64,000 nt of DNA. Origin: JADJEK01 sp052034255 (GTDB lineage Bacteria; Planctomycetota; B15-G4; JADJEK01). The stretch covers positions 1 through 64,000 of the forward strand of contig JBPOIU010000078.1 in NCBI GenBank assembly GCA_052034255.1, given 5' to 3'. Every line of letters starts with the position of its first letter. Positions within the stretch are counted from its first letter, which is position 1. A model generated the notes under the pieces. The model did not search any database, was not told the origin of the DNA, and saw nothing but the letters and a program-made list of their open reading frames with translations. The position numbers were made by a program, and so were the translations under genes. This document shows, one piece after another, positions 33,069-43,015 of this stretch.

Positions 33069-33632
33069 GTGGTTCGTATCGGCACCAACCAGTTCAAGAA
33101 CGGCATCACGATCATCTACGAAGGCAAGATGTTCGACATCGTGGAGTTCCAGTTCGTGAAGCCGGGCAAAGGCACGGCTTTCGTCCGGACCCGCATGAAG
33201 AACATCAAGACCGGCAAGGTCATCGAGTACAGCCTCGGCTCGAACGACACCGTGGAACAGGTCAACGTCGAGAAGACGGACATGGAGTACCTGTACCGCG
33301 ACGGCGAGTCGTTCGTGTTCATGGACACGACGTCGTTCGAACAGACGCACGTCGAGAAACAGTTCATCGAGCCGATCCTCGAACTCCTGAAAGAGAACAC
33401 CGTCTGCGTGTTCAAGCGCGCGAACGGAGAGCTGATCTCGGTGACGCTGCCCGACTTCATGATCCTCGAGGTCGTCGAATGCGACCCGTACATGAAGGGC
33501 GCGACGGCGTCCGGCGGCCCGAAACCCGCCAAGGTCGAGACCGGCGCGACGGTCAACGTCCCACCGTTCATCAACATCGGTGAGAAGATCAAGGTCGACA
33601 CCCGCACCCTCGAGTACGTGGAGCGCGCGTGA
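33069..33632 (+). CDS. efp: Elongation factor P
   Basis: The 187-residue factor relieves ribosome stalling at consecutive prolines. The lysine that is post-translationally modified in many bacteria is present in KPGKGTAFVR. The C-terminal motif is INIGEKIKVDTRTLEYVER. The GTG start has GGAG six bases upstream and gives the expected N-terminus. accB overlaps the stop by four bases. No modifying enzyme (EpmA or EarP) was seen nearby. Confidence 0.96.
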   Translation: MVRIGTNQFKNGITIIYEGKMFDIVEFQFVKPGKGTAFVRTRMKNIKTGKVIEYSLGSNDTVEQVNVEKTDMEYLYRDGESFVFMDTTSFEQTHVEKQFIEPILELLKENTVCVFKRANGELISVTLPDFMILEVVECDPYMKGATASGGPKPAKVETGATVNVPPFINIGEKIKVDTRTLEYVERA

Positions 33633-34183
33633 AGAAGTCGAATACGAAGCCGAGCGCGAAATCGAAGGCGCCGCGTCCCGTCGAGTTGCCCGGAGCGAAG
33701 TCCGGCATCGACATGGCGGCGATCGAGCACTTGATCCGCCTGATGACCGACAACGGTCTGGTGGAAGTCGAAGTGAAGAGCGGGGAGGATCGCAAGATCC
33801 GCTTGAGCCGCCGCACGACCGACGCCGCGCCGATGGTGTTCCAGGCGCCGGCACCGCAGGCTCCGGCTGCGGCTTCGGCTGCTCCGGCCGCGGCGCCCGC
33901 CGCGGGCGGTGCGCCGGCGGCGAAGGCTCGCCCGAGCGACGTGTTCGAGTTCGTCTCGCCGATGGTCGGCACGTTCTATCGCGCGCCGTCGCCCGAGGCC
34001 CCTCCGTACTGCAGCACGGGCGACAAGATCCAGCCCGGCTCGGTCCTCTGCATCATCGAAGCCATGAAGGTGATGAACGAGATCAAGGCCGAGATCGCCG
34101 GCGAGGTCGTCGACATCCTGGTCGAGAACGGCGAGGCCGTCGAGTTCGGCCAGCCGCTGCTCCACATCAAGAAGACCGGCTGA
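33629..34183 (+). CDS. accB: Biotin carboxyl carrier protein of acetyl-CoA carboxylase
   Basis: The 184-residue protein carries biotin for acetyl-CoA carboxylase, which makes malonyl-CoA for fatty-acid synthesis. The biotinylated Lys is in EAMKVMNEI near residue 147. A long Ala/Pro linker (about 75-105) joins it to the N-terminal domain. The start is a GTG overlapping efp. accC follows ten bases after the stop, the classic efp-accB-accC order. Confidence 0.96.
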   Translation: MKKSNTKPSAKSKAPRPVELPGAKSGIDMAAIEHLIRLMTDNGLVEVEVKSGEDRKIRLSRRTTDAAPMVFQAPAPQAPAAASAAPAAAPAAGGAPAAKARPSDVFEFVSPMVGTFYRAPSPEAPPYCSTGDKIQPGSVLCIIEAMKVMNEIKAEIAGEVVDILVENGEAVEFGQPLLHIKKTG

Positions 34184-34193
34184 AGCGCGCCGC

Positions 34194-35543
34194 ATGTTCA
34201 AGCGCATCCTCATCGCGAATCGCGGCGAAATCGCGCTGCGGGTCATCCGGGCCTGTCGCGAACTCGGCATCGAGACCGTCGCCGTCTACTCCGAGGCCGA
34301 CGCCAACGCGATCTGGTTGCGCTTCGCCGACGAGACGATCTGCATTGGCCCGGCGAAGTCGGCGCAGTCCTACCTCGACATCCCGCGCATCATCTCGGCC
34401 GCCGAGATCGCGGACGTCGAAGCGATCCATCCGGGCTACGGCTTCCTGTCCGAGCGCGCGCACTTCGCCGAAGTCTGCGAGTCGTGCGGCATCAAGTTCA
34501 TCGGGCCGCCTCCGGCGACGATCGACTTGGTCGGCAACAAATCGCGCGCGAAGGAAACCGCGAAGGCTGCCGGCGTGCCCGTGATTCCGGGCTCCGAAGG
34601 GTTGCTGACCGACGAGAAGCACGCGCTCGCCGAAGCGCACCGCATCAAGTACCCGGTGCTGATCAAGGCGGCGGCGGGCGGCGGTGGGCGTGGCATGCGC
34701 GTCGCGCACAACGACGTCTCGCTGGTGAACGGCTACCTGGCCGCGCGCGCCGAGGCGGAAGCCGCGTTCGGCGATTCGTCGGTCTACCTCGAGAAGCTGA
34801 TCGAGAAGCCGCGGCACGTCGAGATCCAGATCCTCGGCGACGCCCACGGCAACCTCATCCATCTGGGTGAGCGCGACTGTTCGCTGCAGCGTCGCCATCA
34901 GAAGATCGTCGAAGAGTCGCCGTCACCGGTGCTCGACGAGGATCTGCGCCAGAAGATGGGCGAATGCGCGAAGCGTTTGTGCAAGGCAGCGGGCTACGTC
35001 AACGCCGGCACGGTGGAGTTCCTCGTCGACAAGGACAAGAACTTCTACTTCATGGAAGTGAACGCGCGCGTCCAGGTCGAGCACCCGGTGACGGAACTGG
35101 TCACGGGCGTCGACATCGTGAAGGAGCAGATTCGCATCGCGTACGGCGAGCGCCTGATGCTGAAGCAAAAGGACGTCAAGCTGCGCGGTCACGCGATCGA
35201 ATGCCGGATCAACGCCGAAGACCCGGCCGACAACTTCCGACCGTGCCCCGGCAAGATCCGCGCCTACTACGCACCGGGTGGTCCGCACGTCCGGCTCGAA
35301 TCCCACGCGTTCGCCGGTTACGAGATCCCGCGCTACTACGACTCGCTGATCGGCAAGTTGCTGGTCTGGGGCGAGACGCGCGAGGAGGCTCTGGACCGCA
35401 TGGCGCGCGCGCTCGACGAGTACGTCGTCGAGGGCGTCAAGACGACGATCCCGCTGCAGCGCGAGATCATGCGCCACCCGCGGTTCCGTTCCGGCGACGT
35501 CGACACGTCCTTCATGGACACGACCTTTCTCGCGGCTCGGTGA
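34194..35543 (+). CDS. accC: Biotin carboxylase subunit of acetyl-CoA carboxylase
   Basis: The 449-residue enzyme carboxylates biotin on AccB with ATP and bicarbonate. It starts with ILIANRGEIALRVIRA, has the ATP-grasp loop AAAGGGGRGMR near residue 160, and the catalytic segments FMEVNARVQVEHPVTE and RINAEDP. Its length is normal. It is probably the last gene of the operon. Confidence 0.97.
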   Translation: MFKRILIANRGEIALRVIRACRELGIETVAVYSEADANAIWLRFADETICIGPAKSAQSYLDIPRIISAAEIADVEAIHPGYGFLSERAHFAEVCESCGIKFIGPPPATIDLVGNKSRAKETAKAAGVPVIPGSEGLLTDEKHALAEAHRIKYPVLIKAAAGGGGRGMRVAHNDVSLVNGYLAARAEAEAAFGDSSVYLEKLIEKPRHVEIQILGDAHGNLIHLGERDCSLQRRHQKIVEESPSPVLDEDLRQKMGECAKRLCKAAGYVNAGTVEFLVDKDKNFYFMEVNARVQVEHPVTELVTGVDIVKEQIRIAYGERLMLKQKDVKLRGHAIECRINAEDPADNFRPCPGKIRAYYAPGGPHVRLESHAFAGYEIPRYYDSLIGKLLVWGETREEALDRMARALDEYVVEGVKTTIPLQREIMRHPRFRSGDVDTSFMDTTFLAAR

Positions 35544-35710
35544 GCGCGCGCGAGCCGCGCGAACGACGGCCGGCGCGACCGCCGCTGTGCACAAGGTTCG
35601 TCGACGCGGCAAACCGCGTGCAAACCGACGGTTGGGTCCAATCCCCGGACTCTTTTCCAACTCTTTTCACGGCTCCCGCCAACTCCTGTAACCTTTCGCC
35701 TTCGAATGGG

Positions 35711-35748
35711 CCGAAAGTGGGGGGACCTCGGGTCCCCCTTCGGCGTTT
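35711..35748 (+). terminator. Hairpin with short T-run between accC and the next gene
   Basis: An eight-pair GGGGGACC-type stem with a two-base loop, extended by CCGAA/TTCGG across a small bulge, is followed by CGTTTTG. It lies 168 bases after accC but only about 40 before the next start codon, so it may end accBC transcripts or act as a leader attenuator. The 165 bases before it carry pyrimidine-rich runs and no recognised gene. Confidence 0.65.
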
Positions 35749-35784
35749 TGCGAGGTTCGTGCCCGCTCCGGAGATCGTGCCGCC

Positions 35785-36642
35785 ATGGTCAGCGCCGCAG
35801 CCCTGATGTTGTTGGCCACGTGTCTGCCCTTGCCGCAGGACCGTGACGCTCGCGCGTCGGGCGTTCCGGTCACGGAACAGGCCCCGCAGGACGCCGGCGA
35901 TGCCGACGGCGGCGACGAAGACGCGGTCGTCGCGAACGCCGATGTCGCGTTGGCGCGGCTGACCCGCATCGCGGACCCCGTCGCGAAGTTGAACGGTGAA
36001 GCGCGTTCCGAGCGCATGCTGTTCCACTGGAACAAGTTCGCCGACCTGATGAGCGGCGATGGCGGCCGGCAAGGCGACGCCGGGATCAGCGAGATCACCT
36101 TCACGTCGGATTTGTCGACGGTGCGGATGTTCGGCGCGACGCAATTCGCGATCGAGCGCGGCGCCGACGGCGTCACGCAACTGCGCTTCGACGAGCTGCA
36201 CCGTGTCATCGTGTCGACGCGCGACGAAGGTCTGCGCATCGTCCTCGACGACGGCACCACGCTGGTCGCCGCGGGGACGTGGCTGCGCATCGCGCGCGAC
36301 GAACTCGATCGGCGCTACGTGATCCGCAACGGTGGCCCGCTCGACCTCGAGATCAGCGGCAGCACGCACCTGCGCGACGTCGCGGTGTTGCGCGCCGGCG
36401 AATCGGTCGAGATCCCGATCACACGCGGCGACGCCGCGATCGCCGAATCGGGCGTGCGCGCCGACGTCTGGCAAGGATTGGTCGTGCGCGCCGAAGCCGG
36501 CGTCGAACGTGGCGAAGCCGCCGGACAGCTCGTGCTGTCGGGCGAAGGCACCGCCGAAGTCGGTGGCGCGAAGATCGTGTTGACGGGGCAGCGCGTGCTG
36601 GTGCGCCGCCCGCGAATCGAACGGACATCCGACGACGATTGA
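35785..36642 (+). CDS. Exported beta-rich protein of unknown function
   Basis: The 285-residue protein has a short hydrophobic N-terminus (residues 3-13) with a Cys at 13, so it is either a signal peptide or a weak lipoprotein signal. An acidic, Ala-rich linker leads to a domain that reads as beta strands (about 95-280), with alternating Val/Thr/Arg and repeated ALL-beta turns of G-E/D type. No family was recognised; a FecR- or carbohydrate-binding-like beta fold is conceivable. It lies between accC and the nucleotide-sugar genes without obvious linkage to either. Confidence 0.6.
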   Translation: MVSAAALMLLATCLPLPQDRDARASGVPVTEQAPQDAGDADGGDEDAVVANADVALARLTRIADPVAKLNGEARSERMLFHWNKFADLMSGDGGRQGDAGISEITFTSDLSTVRMFGATQFAIERGADGVTQLRFDELHRVIVSTRDEGLRIVLDDGTTLVAAGTWLRIARDELDRRYVIRNGGPLDLEISGSTHLRDVAVLRAGESVEIPITRGDAAIAESGVRADVWQGLVVRAEAGVERGEAAGQLVLSGEGTAEVGGAKIVLTGQRVLVRRPRIERTSDDD

Positions 36643-36647
36643 TCGGA

Positions 36648-36666
36648 CGTCGCGCGTGCCGCGACG
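36648..36666 (+). terminator. Small hairpin before the nucleotide-sugar genes
   Basis: A perfect seven-pair inverted repeat (36648-36654 with 36660-36666, loop five) lies six bases after the preceding stop. It may mark the end of that transcript; no T-run is present. Confidence 0.35.
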
Positions 36667-36687
36667 CCGAAACGGAGTGGACGAGTC

Positions 36688-37653
<966 letters not shown>

Positions 37654-37719
37654 CCGGAGCGCGCGGCGCGCGAGCGATCGTCGCCGCGTCCGTTCCAGGC
37701 CAACTCGGAGTTCGAACCG

Positions 37720-39558
37720 ATGTGCGGCATCATCGGCTGTGCAGCGCGGCGTGACGTCGCCGACTTGATCCTCGGCGGGCTGCGCCAGCTCGAATATCGC
37801 GGCTACGACTCGGCGGGCCTCGCGGTGATCCGCGACGGCGCGCTGTTGGTCGTTCGGCGCGAAGGGCGCATCGACAATCTCGCGGGCCAGGTGAAATCGA
37901 GCGCGATCGACGGCCACACCGGCATCGGCCACACGCGGTGGGCGACGCACGGCGCGCCGTCGGAGAAGAACGCGCATCCGCACATCGACGGCAGCGGCAA
38001 CCTCGCGGTGATCCACAACGGGATCATCGAGAACCACGAGGTGCTGCGCGAACGGCTGAAGGCCAAGGGTCACGTGTTCCACTCCGAGACCGACTCGGAA
38101 GTGTTCCCGCACCTGGTCCAAGAGCACCTGAAGTCGAACGATCTGCTCGACGCCGTGCGCCTGGCCATCCACGAAGTGCGCGGCACGTACGCATTCGTCG
38201 TCATCGACCGCACGCAGCCGGGCCGCATCGTCGGTGCGCGGCGCGACTCGCCGCTGGTCGTCGGCGTCGGCAAGGGTGAGAACTACCTCGCATCGGACGT
38301 TTCCGCGCTGCTCGCGCTGACGCGCGACGTCGTCTACCTCGCGAACGGCGACGTCGTCGAACTGACGCCCGATCGCGTCCGCGTGCTCGACGAGCATGGT
38401 CGCGACAAGCCGCTGCAGCTCAGTCGCGTGGAGTGGGATGCCGAAGCCGCCGCGAAGGGCGGGTATCGCCACTACATGCTGAAGGAGATCGACGAACAGC
38501 CCGCGGTGGTCGCGAAGACGCTGCAGCGCCATCTCGACGAATCGTCGGGGAAGGCGCGGTTCGTGTTGCCCGATGCCGCGGCGCTCGAAGCGACGCTCGC
38601 GAACGTCGAGCGCATCTCGATCACCGCCTGCGGAACGTCGTGGCACGCGGGCCTGGTCGGCAAGTTCCTGATCGAGAAGCGCGCGGGGATTCCGGTCGAC
38701 GTCGACTACGCCTCCGAGTTCCGCTACCGCGACGCGGTGTTGGCGAAGAACCACCTCGTGCTCGCGATCTCGCAGTCCGGAGAGACGCTCGACACGCTCG
38801 CCGCCATCCGCGAAGCGCGCTCGCGCGGCGCGAAGGTGCTGTCGATCGTCAACGTCCAGGGTTCGTCGCTGGTGCGCGACTCCGACGGCATCGTGTTGAC
38901 CGACGCCGGTCCCGAGATCGGCGTGGCGTCGACCAAGGCGTTCACGACGCAACTGGTCGCGCTGTCGGTGCTGTCGTGGGTGCTCGCGCGCGCACGCGGG
39001 CGCGTCGATCGCGAGCGCGAGGCGAAGGCCGTCGAGGAACTGCGCGTGCTGCGCTTCAAGCTCGAGGAGAGCCTCGCGCGCACCGAGGAGATCGCGACCG
39101 CCGCCGAGACGTTCTCTCGCGCGCAGGACTTCCTGTTCCTCGGCCGCGGCATGAACTACCCGGTCGCTCTCGAAGGCGCGCTGAAGCTGAAGGAGATCTC
39201 GTACATCCACGCCGAGGGCTATCCGGCGGGCGAGATGAAGCACGGACCGATCGCGCTCATCGACGCGAACATGCCGGTCGTCGTCGTCGCGACACCGGGA
39301 CGCGTGCACGAGAAGGTCCTGTCGAACATGCAGGAAGTGAAAGCGCGCGGCGGCCGCATCATCGCGGTCGCGGCCGCCGACGACGCCGCGGTTCGCAAGC
39401 TCGCCGATTTCGTGCTGCCGGTCCCCGTCGTCGACGAGGACTTGTCGCCGATCGTCAACGTCGTGCCGCTGCAACGGCTCGCGTATTGGATCGCCGACCT
39501 GCGCGGCTGTGACATCGACAAACCTCGCAACCTCGCGAAGAGCGTGACGGTGGAGTGA
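37720..39558 (+). CDS. glmS: Glutamine--fructose-6-phosphate aminotransferase GlmS
   Basis: The 612-residue enzyme makes glucosamine-6-phosphate, the entry to UDP-GlcNAc. Cys2 (MCGIIG) is the glutaminase nucleophile, TRWATHG lies near 73, and two SIS domains follow (ACGTSWHAG, SQSGETLDT). The C-terminus ends KSVTVE as in relatives. No ribozyme-like or riboswitch-like leader is visible. Its place here suggests dedicated amino-sugar supply for the polymer; whether a second glmS exists is unknown. Confidence 0.97.
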   Translation: MCGIIGCAARRDVADLILGGLRQLEYRGYDSAGLAVIRDGALLVVRREGRIDNLAGQVKSSAIDGHTGIGHTRWATHGAPSEKNAHPHIDGSGNLAVIHNGIIENHEVLRERLKAKGHVFHSETDSEVFPHLVQEHLKSNDLLDAVRLAIHEVRGTYAFVVIDRTQPGRIVGARRDSPLVVGVGKGENYLASDVSALLALTRDVVYLANGDVVELTPDRVRVLDEHGRDKPLQLSRVEWDAEAAAKGGYRHYMLKEIDEQPAVVAKTLQRHLDESSGKARFVLPDAAALEATLANVERISITACGTSWHAGLVGKFLIEKRAGIPVDVDYASEFRYRDAVLAKNHLVLAISQSGETLDTLAAIREARSRGAKVLSIVNVQGSSLVRDSDGIVLTDAGPEIGVASTKAFTTQLVALSVLSWVLARARGRVDREREAKAVEELRVLRFKLEESLARTEEIATAAETFSRAQDFLFLGRGMNYPVALEGALKLKEISYIHAEGYPAGEMKHGPIALIDANMPVVVVATPGRVHEKVLSNMQEVKARGGRIIAVAAADDAAVRKLADFVLPVPVVDEDLSPIVNVVPLQRLAYWIADLRGCDIDKPRNLAKSVTVE

Positions 39559-40883
39559 TGACGGACGCATCCCGGACGATGCTCGAAGCGATCACGACGA
39601 AGGTGGCGCGGCGCGAACTGCGCGTCGCCGTCGTCGGGCTCGGCTACGTCGGTCTGCCGCTCGCCGCGCGCTTCGCGTCGTGCGGCTTCCCGGTGGTCGG
39701 ACTCGATCTCGACGCGCGCAAGGTCGCCGCGATCGAGGCCGGCACGTCGTACATCCCGGACGTTCCGAGCGCGGAGATCGCCGCGGCCGTCGCGGCGAAG
39801 ACGCTGCGCGCGAGCCGCGATCCCGCGGTCCTCGCCGACGCCGACTTCGTGTCGGTCTGCGTGCCGACGCCGCTGTCGAAGTTCCGCGAGCCCGACCTGT
39901 CCGCGGTAATGAGCGTCACCGAATCGATCCAGCGCAACCTGCGCCCGGGCCAAGTGATCTCGTACGAGAGCACGACGTATCCCGGCACGACCGACGAAGC
40001 GGTGGAGCCGCAGCTCGCGCGCACCGGACTGAAGCCGGGGCGTGACTACTTCCTCGCGTTCTCGCCCGAACGCATCGATCCGGGGCGCAAGGACTTCACG
40101 CTGCAGACCACGCCGAAGGTGGTCGGTGGCGTGACTCCGTCGTGCACCGAAGCCGCCGCGGCGTGCTACGGCGCCGTCATCGATCGCGTCGTGCGCGTCT
40201 CCAGCGCGCGCGCGGCGGAGATGGCGAAAATGCTCGAGAACACGTTCCGCTCGGTGAACATCGGGCTCGTGAACGAGATGGCGATCATCTGCGACCGCCT
40301 GAAGATCCCGATCTTCGAAGTGATCCAGGCCGCGTCGACGAAGCCGTTCGGCTTCATGCCGTTCTTCCCTGGCCCGGGTCTCGGCGGTCATTGCTTGCCG
40401 ATCGATCCGCTGTACTTGTCGTGGAAGATGCGCAGCCTTGACTACCGGGCGCGCTTCATCGAAATCGCCGAGGAAGTGAACCGCTCGATGCCGGCCTACG
40501 TGGTGTCGAAGGTCGCCGCGGCGCTGAACGCGAAGAAGAAGGCGGTGAACGGCTCGCGCGTGCTGGTGCTCGGCGCGGCCTACAAGAAGAACATCGACGA
40601 CGTCCGCGAGTCGCCGGCGATCGACGTCATCAAGCAACTGCGCGATCTCGGCGCCGACGTCGAATACCACGATCCCTACATCGCGACCCTCGAACACGAA
40701 GGCTTGCCGCTGCGTTCGGTGCCGCTCGACGACGCGCGCTTGCGTGCCTGCGATTGCGCCGTCGTCGTCACCGACCACTCGTGCTTCGATTGGGCCCGCA
40801 TCGTCTCGTCGGCGCCCATCGTCGTCGACACGCGCAACGCGACCGCCGCGGTGCGCGATCGAGGCGAAGTCGTCCTGCTCTGA
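39558..40883 (+). CDS. UDP-N-acetylglucosamine 6-dehydrogenase-like (WbpA type)
   Basis: The 441-residue enzyme is an NAD-dependent nucleotide-sugar dehydrogenase. The Rossmann motif is VGLGYVGLPLAA near residue 26 and the catalytic Cys is in GPGLGGHCLPIDP near 278. The segments YESTTYPGTT and FSPERIDPGRKD resemble the WbpA/WecC branch acting on UDP-GlcNAc more than UDP-glucose dehydrogenases, but the substrate is not certain. Start ATG 39558 overlaps the glmS stop (TGATG). Confidence 0.85.
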   Translation: MTDASRTMLEAITTKVARRELRVAVVGLGYVGLPLAARFASCGFPVVGLDLDARKVAAIEAGTSYIPDVPSAEIAAAVAAKTLRASRDPAVLADADFVSVCVPTPLSKFREPDLSAVMSVTESIQRNLRPGQVISYESTTYPGTTDEAVEPQLARTGLKPGRDYFLAFSPERIDPGRKDFTLQTTPKVVGGVTPSCTEAAAACYGAVIDRVVRVSSARAAEMAKMLENTFRSVNIGLVNEMAIICDRLKIPIFEVIQAASTKPFGFMPFFPGPGLGGHCLPIDPLYLSWKMRSLDYRARFIEIAEEVNRSMPAYVVSKVAAALNAKKKAVNGSRVLVLGAAYKKNIDDVRESPAIDVIKQLRDLGADVEYHDPYIATLEHEGLPLRSVPLDDARLRACDCAVVVTDHSCFDWARIVSSAPIVVDTRNATAAVRDRGEVVLL

Positions 40884-40916
40884 CCGGTCTCGATCACGAC
40901 GCGAAGGAAGCGAGTC

Positions 40917-41879
40917 ATGCAGAAAGTGTTGGTGACCGGAGCCGCGGGATTCATCGGCTCGACCTTGTGCGAAGCGCTGACGCAGCGCGGCGACGTGGTC
41001 GTCGGCCTCGACAATTTCCAGCCGTTCTACGACCCGTCGATCAAGCGCGCGAACCTGACCGGTTTGACCAAGCGCTCGAACTTCACGTTCGTCGAGGGCG
41101 ACATCCGCGACGCGGAGCGGTTGACGCAGTTGTTCTCGACCCAGCGCTTCGACGCGGTGATCCACCTCGCGGCCATGGCCGGTGTGCGGCCGTCGATCCA
41201 GGATCCGATGCTGTACACCGACATCAACCTGACCGGTTCGATGCGGTTGTTCGAAGCGATGCGCGCGCACGGCTGCAAGCGCATGATGTTCGGCTCGTCG
41301 TCGTCGGTCTACGGCGGCAGCACCGAGGTGCCGTTCCGCGAGGATCAGACCGCCGATCGACCAGTGTCGCCCTACGCGGCGACGAAGCGCGCCGGTGAAG
41401 TCCTCGCGCACGCGTACCACCACCTGTTCGGCTTCACGATCGCGTGCCTGCGCTTCTTCACGGTCTACGGCCCGCGCCAGCGCCCGGAGATGGCGATCCA
41501 CCAGTTCACGCGTCTGATCGACCAGGGCAAGCCGGTGCCGTTCTTCGGCGACGGCTCGTCGCGGCGCGACTACACGTACGTCGACGACCTCGTCGACGGC
41601 ATCGTGCGCGCGCTCGACCGCGCGAACGGTTTCGCGATCTACAACCTCGGTGGCCACAAGACGACGTCGCTGAAGGAACTGGTCGAGCTCATCGAATCGC
41701 GCCTCGGCAAGCAGGCGGTGTTGAATCGTCTGCCCGATCAACCCGGCGACGTTCCGATCACGTACGCGGACATCACGCGCGCGCACGCCGATCTGGGCTA
41801 CGCGCCGCGCACGCCGATCGACGACGGTGTCACGAAGTTCGTCGCGTGGTATCGCGAGCGCGGAGCCCACCGCGGATGA
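40917..41879 (+). CDS. UDP-glucuronate 4-epimerase-type NAD enzyme
   Basis: The 320-residue SDR epimerase has GAAGFIGSTL at the N-terminus, FYDPSIKRANL typical of UDP-glucuronate epimerases, SSSSVYGGS and the YAATK catalytic motif near 154. It would convert UDP-GlcA to UDP-GalA. wecB starts in an ATGA overlap with its stop codon. Confidence 0.85.
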   Translation: MQKVLVTGAAGFIGSTLCEALTQRGDVVVGLDNFQPFYDPSIKRANLTGLTKRSNFTFVEGDIRDAERLTQLFSTQRFDAVIHLAAMAGVRPSIQDPMLYTDINLTGSMRLFEAMRAHGCKRMMFGSSSSVYGGSTEVPFREDQTADRPVSPYAATKRAGEVLAHAYHHLFGFTIACLRFFTVYGPRQRPEMAIHQFTRLIDQGKPVPFFGDGSSRRDYTYVDDLVDGIVRALDRANGFAIYNLGGHKTTSLKELVELIESRLGKQAVLNRLPDQPGDVPITYADITRAHADLGYAPRTPIDDGVTKFVAWYRERGAHRG

Positions 41880-43015
41880 CGAAACCGCGCGTCATCGTCG
41901 TCGTCGGCGCCAGGCCGAACTTCATGAAGGCTGCACCGGTGCTGCGCGCGCTCGAAGCGCGCGGACAGGTGGAGCCGATCCTGTTGCATACCGGTCAGCA
42001 CTACGACGAGCGGATGTCGGACCTGTTCTTCCGCGACCTCGGGATGCCGAAGCCGGCGATCAACCTCGAAGTCGGTTCCGGTTCGCACGCTCAGCAGACC
42101 GCGGACGTGATGGTGCGTTTCGAAGCCGCGTTGGCGCGCGAACCGCGCCGGCCAGCGGCGGTGGTCGTGGTGGGCGACGTGAACTCCACGATCGCCTGCG
42201 CGTTGGTGGCCGCGAAAGCCGGCATCCTGCTCGCGCACGTCGAGTCCGGCCTGCGCTCGTTCGACCGCGGGATGCCCGAAGAGCTGAATCGCATCTGCAC
42301 CGATCAGTTGGCGGACGTCTGCTACGTCACGGAATCCTCCGGCATGCAGCACCTCGCGCGCGAGGGCAAGGCGAAGGACGCGTGCGTGCTGGTCGGCAAC
42401 ACGATGATCGACACGCTGCTCGAGCACCGCGTGCGCGCGAAGGCGCACGGCGCGGCGCGTGCCGCGGAGTTCGGTGTGGCGGACGCGCGCTATGCGATCG
42501 TCACGCTGCATCGCCCGAGCAACGTCGACGCGAAGGAACCGCTGACCGAGATCGTCGGCGCCCTGACGACGTTGGCGCGGCGCTTGCCGATCGTGTGGCC
42601 GATCCACCCGCGCACGCGCGCGCGCATGACCGAGTTCGGGTTGATCGGCGCACTCGAGCGTGAGGCTTCGATCAAGCTGGTCGAGCCGCAGGGTTATCTC
42701 GACTTCCTCGGCTTGGTCGATCGCGCGGCCGTGGTGCTCACGGATTCGGGCGGTGTGCAGGAAGAGACGACGGTGCTCAAGGTGCCGTGCGTGACGCTGC
42801 GCGAGAACACCGAGCGCCCGTCGACGTTGGAGATGGGGGGCAACGTGCTGTGCGGCGGTTCGCGTCCCGCGATCCTCGCCGCGACCGAGAAGATGCTCGC
42901 CGTCGACAAAGCGTCGATCGGCACGCCGCCGGCATGGGACGGCAAGGCCGCGCAGCGCATCGCCGAAGACCTCGAGTCGCGCATCGCCGCGCGCACGCGT
43001 GGAGGCGGCGCATGA
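41876..43015 (+). CDS. wecB: UDP-N-acetylglucosamine 2-epimerase WecB
   Basis: The 379-residue non-hydrolysing epimerase makes UDP-ManNAc. It keeps VVGARPNFMKAAPV, HTGQHYDERMSD, HVESGLRSFDRGMPEE, SGGVQEE and LRENTERPSTLE. With the WbpA-type dehydrogenase next door it could produce UDP-ManNAcA. The stop overlaps the next start (ATGA). Confidence 0.93.
   Translation: MTKPRVIVVVGARPNFMKAAPVLRALEARGQVEPILLHTGQHYDERMSDLFFRDLGMPKPAINLEVGSGSHAQQTADVMVRFEAALAREPRRPAAVVVVGDVNSTIACALVAAKAGILLAHVESGLRSFDRGMPEELNRICTDQLADVCYVTESSGMQHLAREGKAKDACVLVGNTMIDTLLEHRVRAKAHGAARAAEFGVADARYAIVTLHRPSNVDAKEPLTEIVGALTTLARRLPIVWPIHPRTRARMTEFGLIGALEREASIKLVEPQGYLDFLGLVDRAAVVLTDSGGVQEETTVLKVPCVTLRENTERPSTLEMGGNVLCGGSRPAILAATEKMLAVDKASIGTPPAWDGKAAQRIAEDLESRIAARTRGGGA

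Noticed and set aside
39219..41870. Long minus-strand open frame over the dehydrogenase and epimerase
   Set aside because: Both plus-strand genes have clear family motifs; the antisense reading has none.
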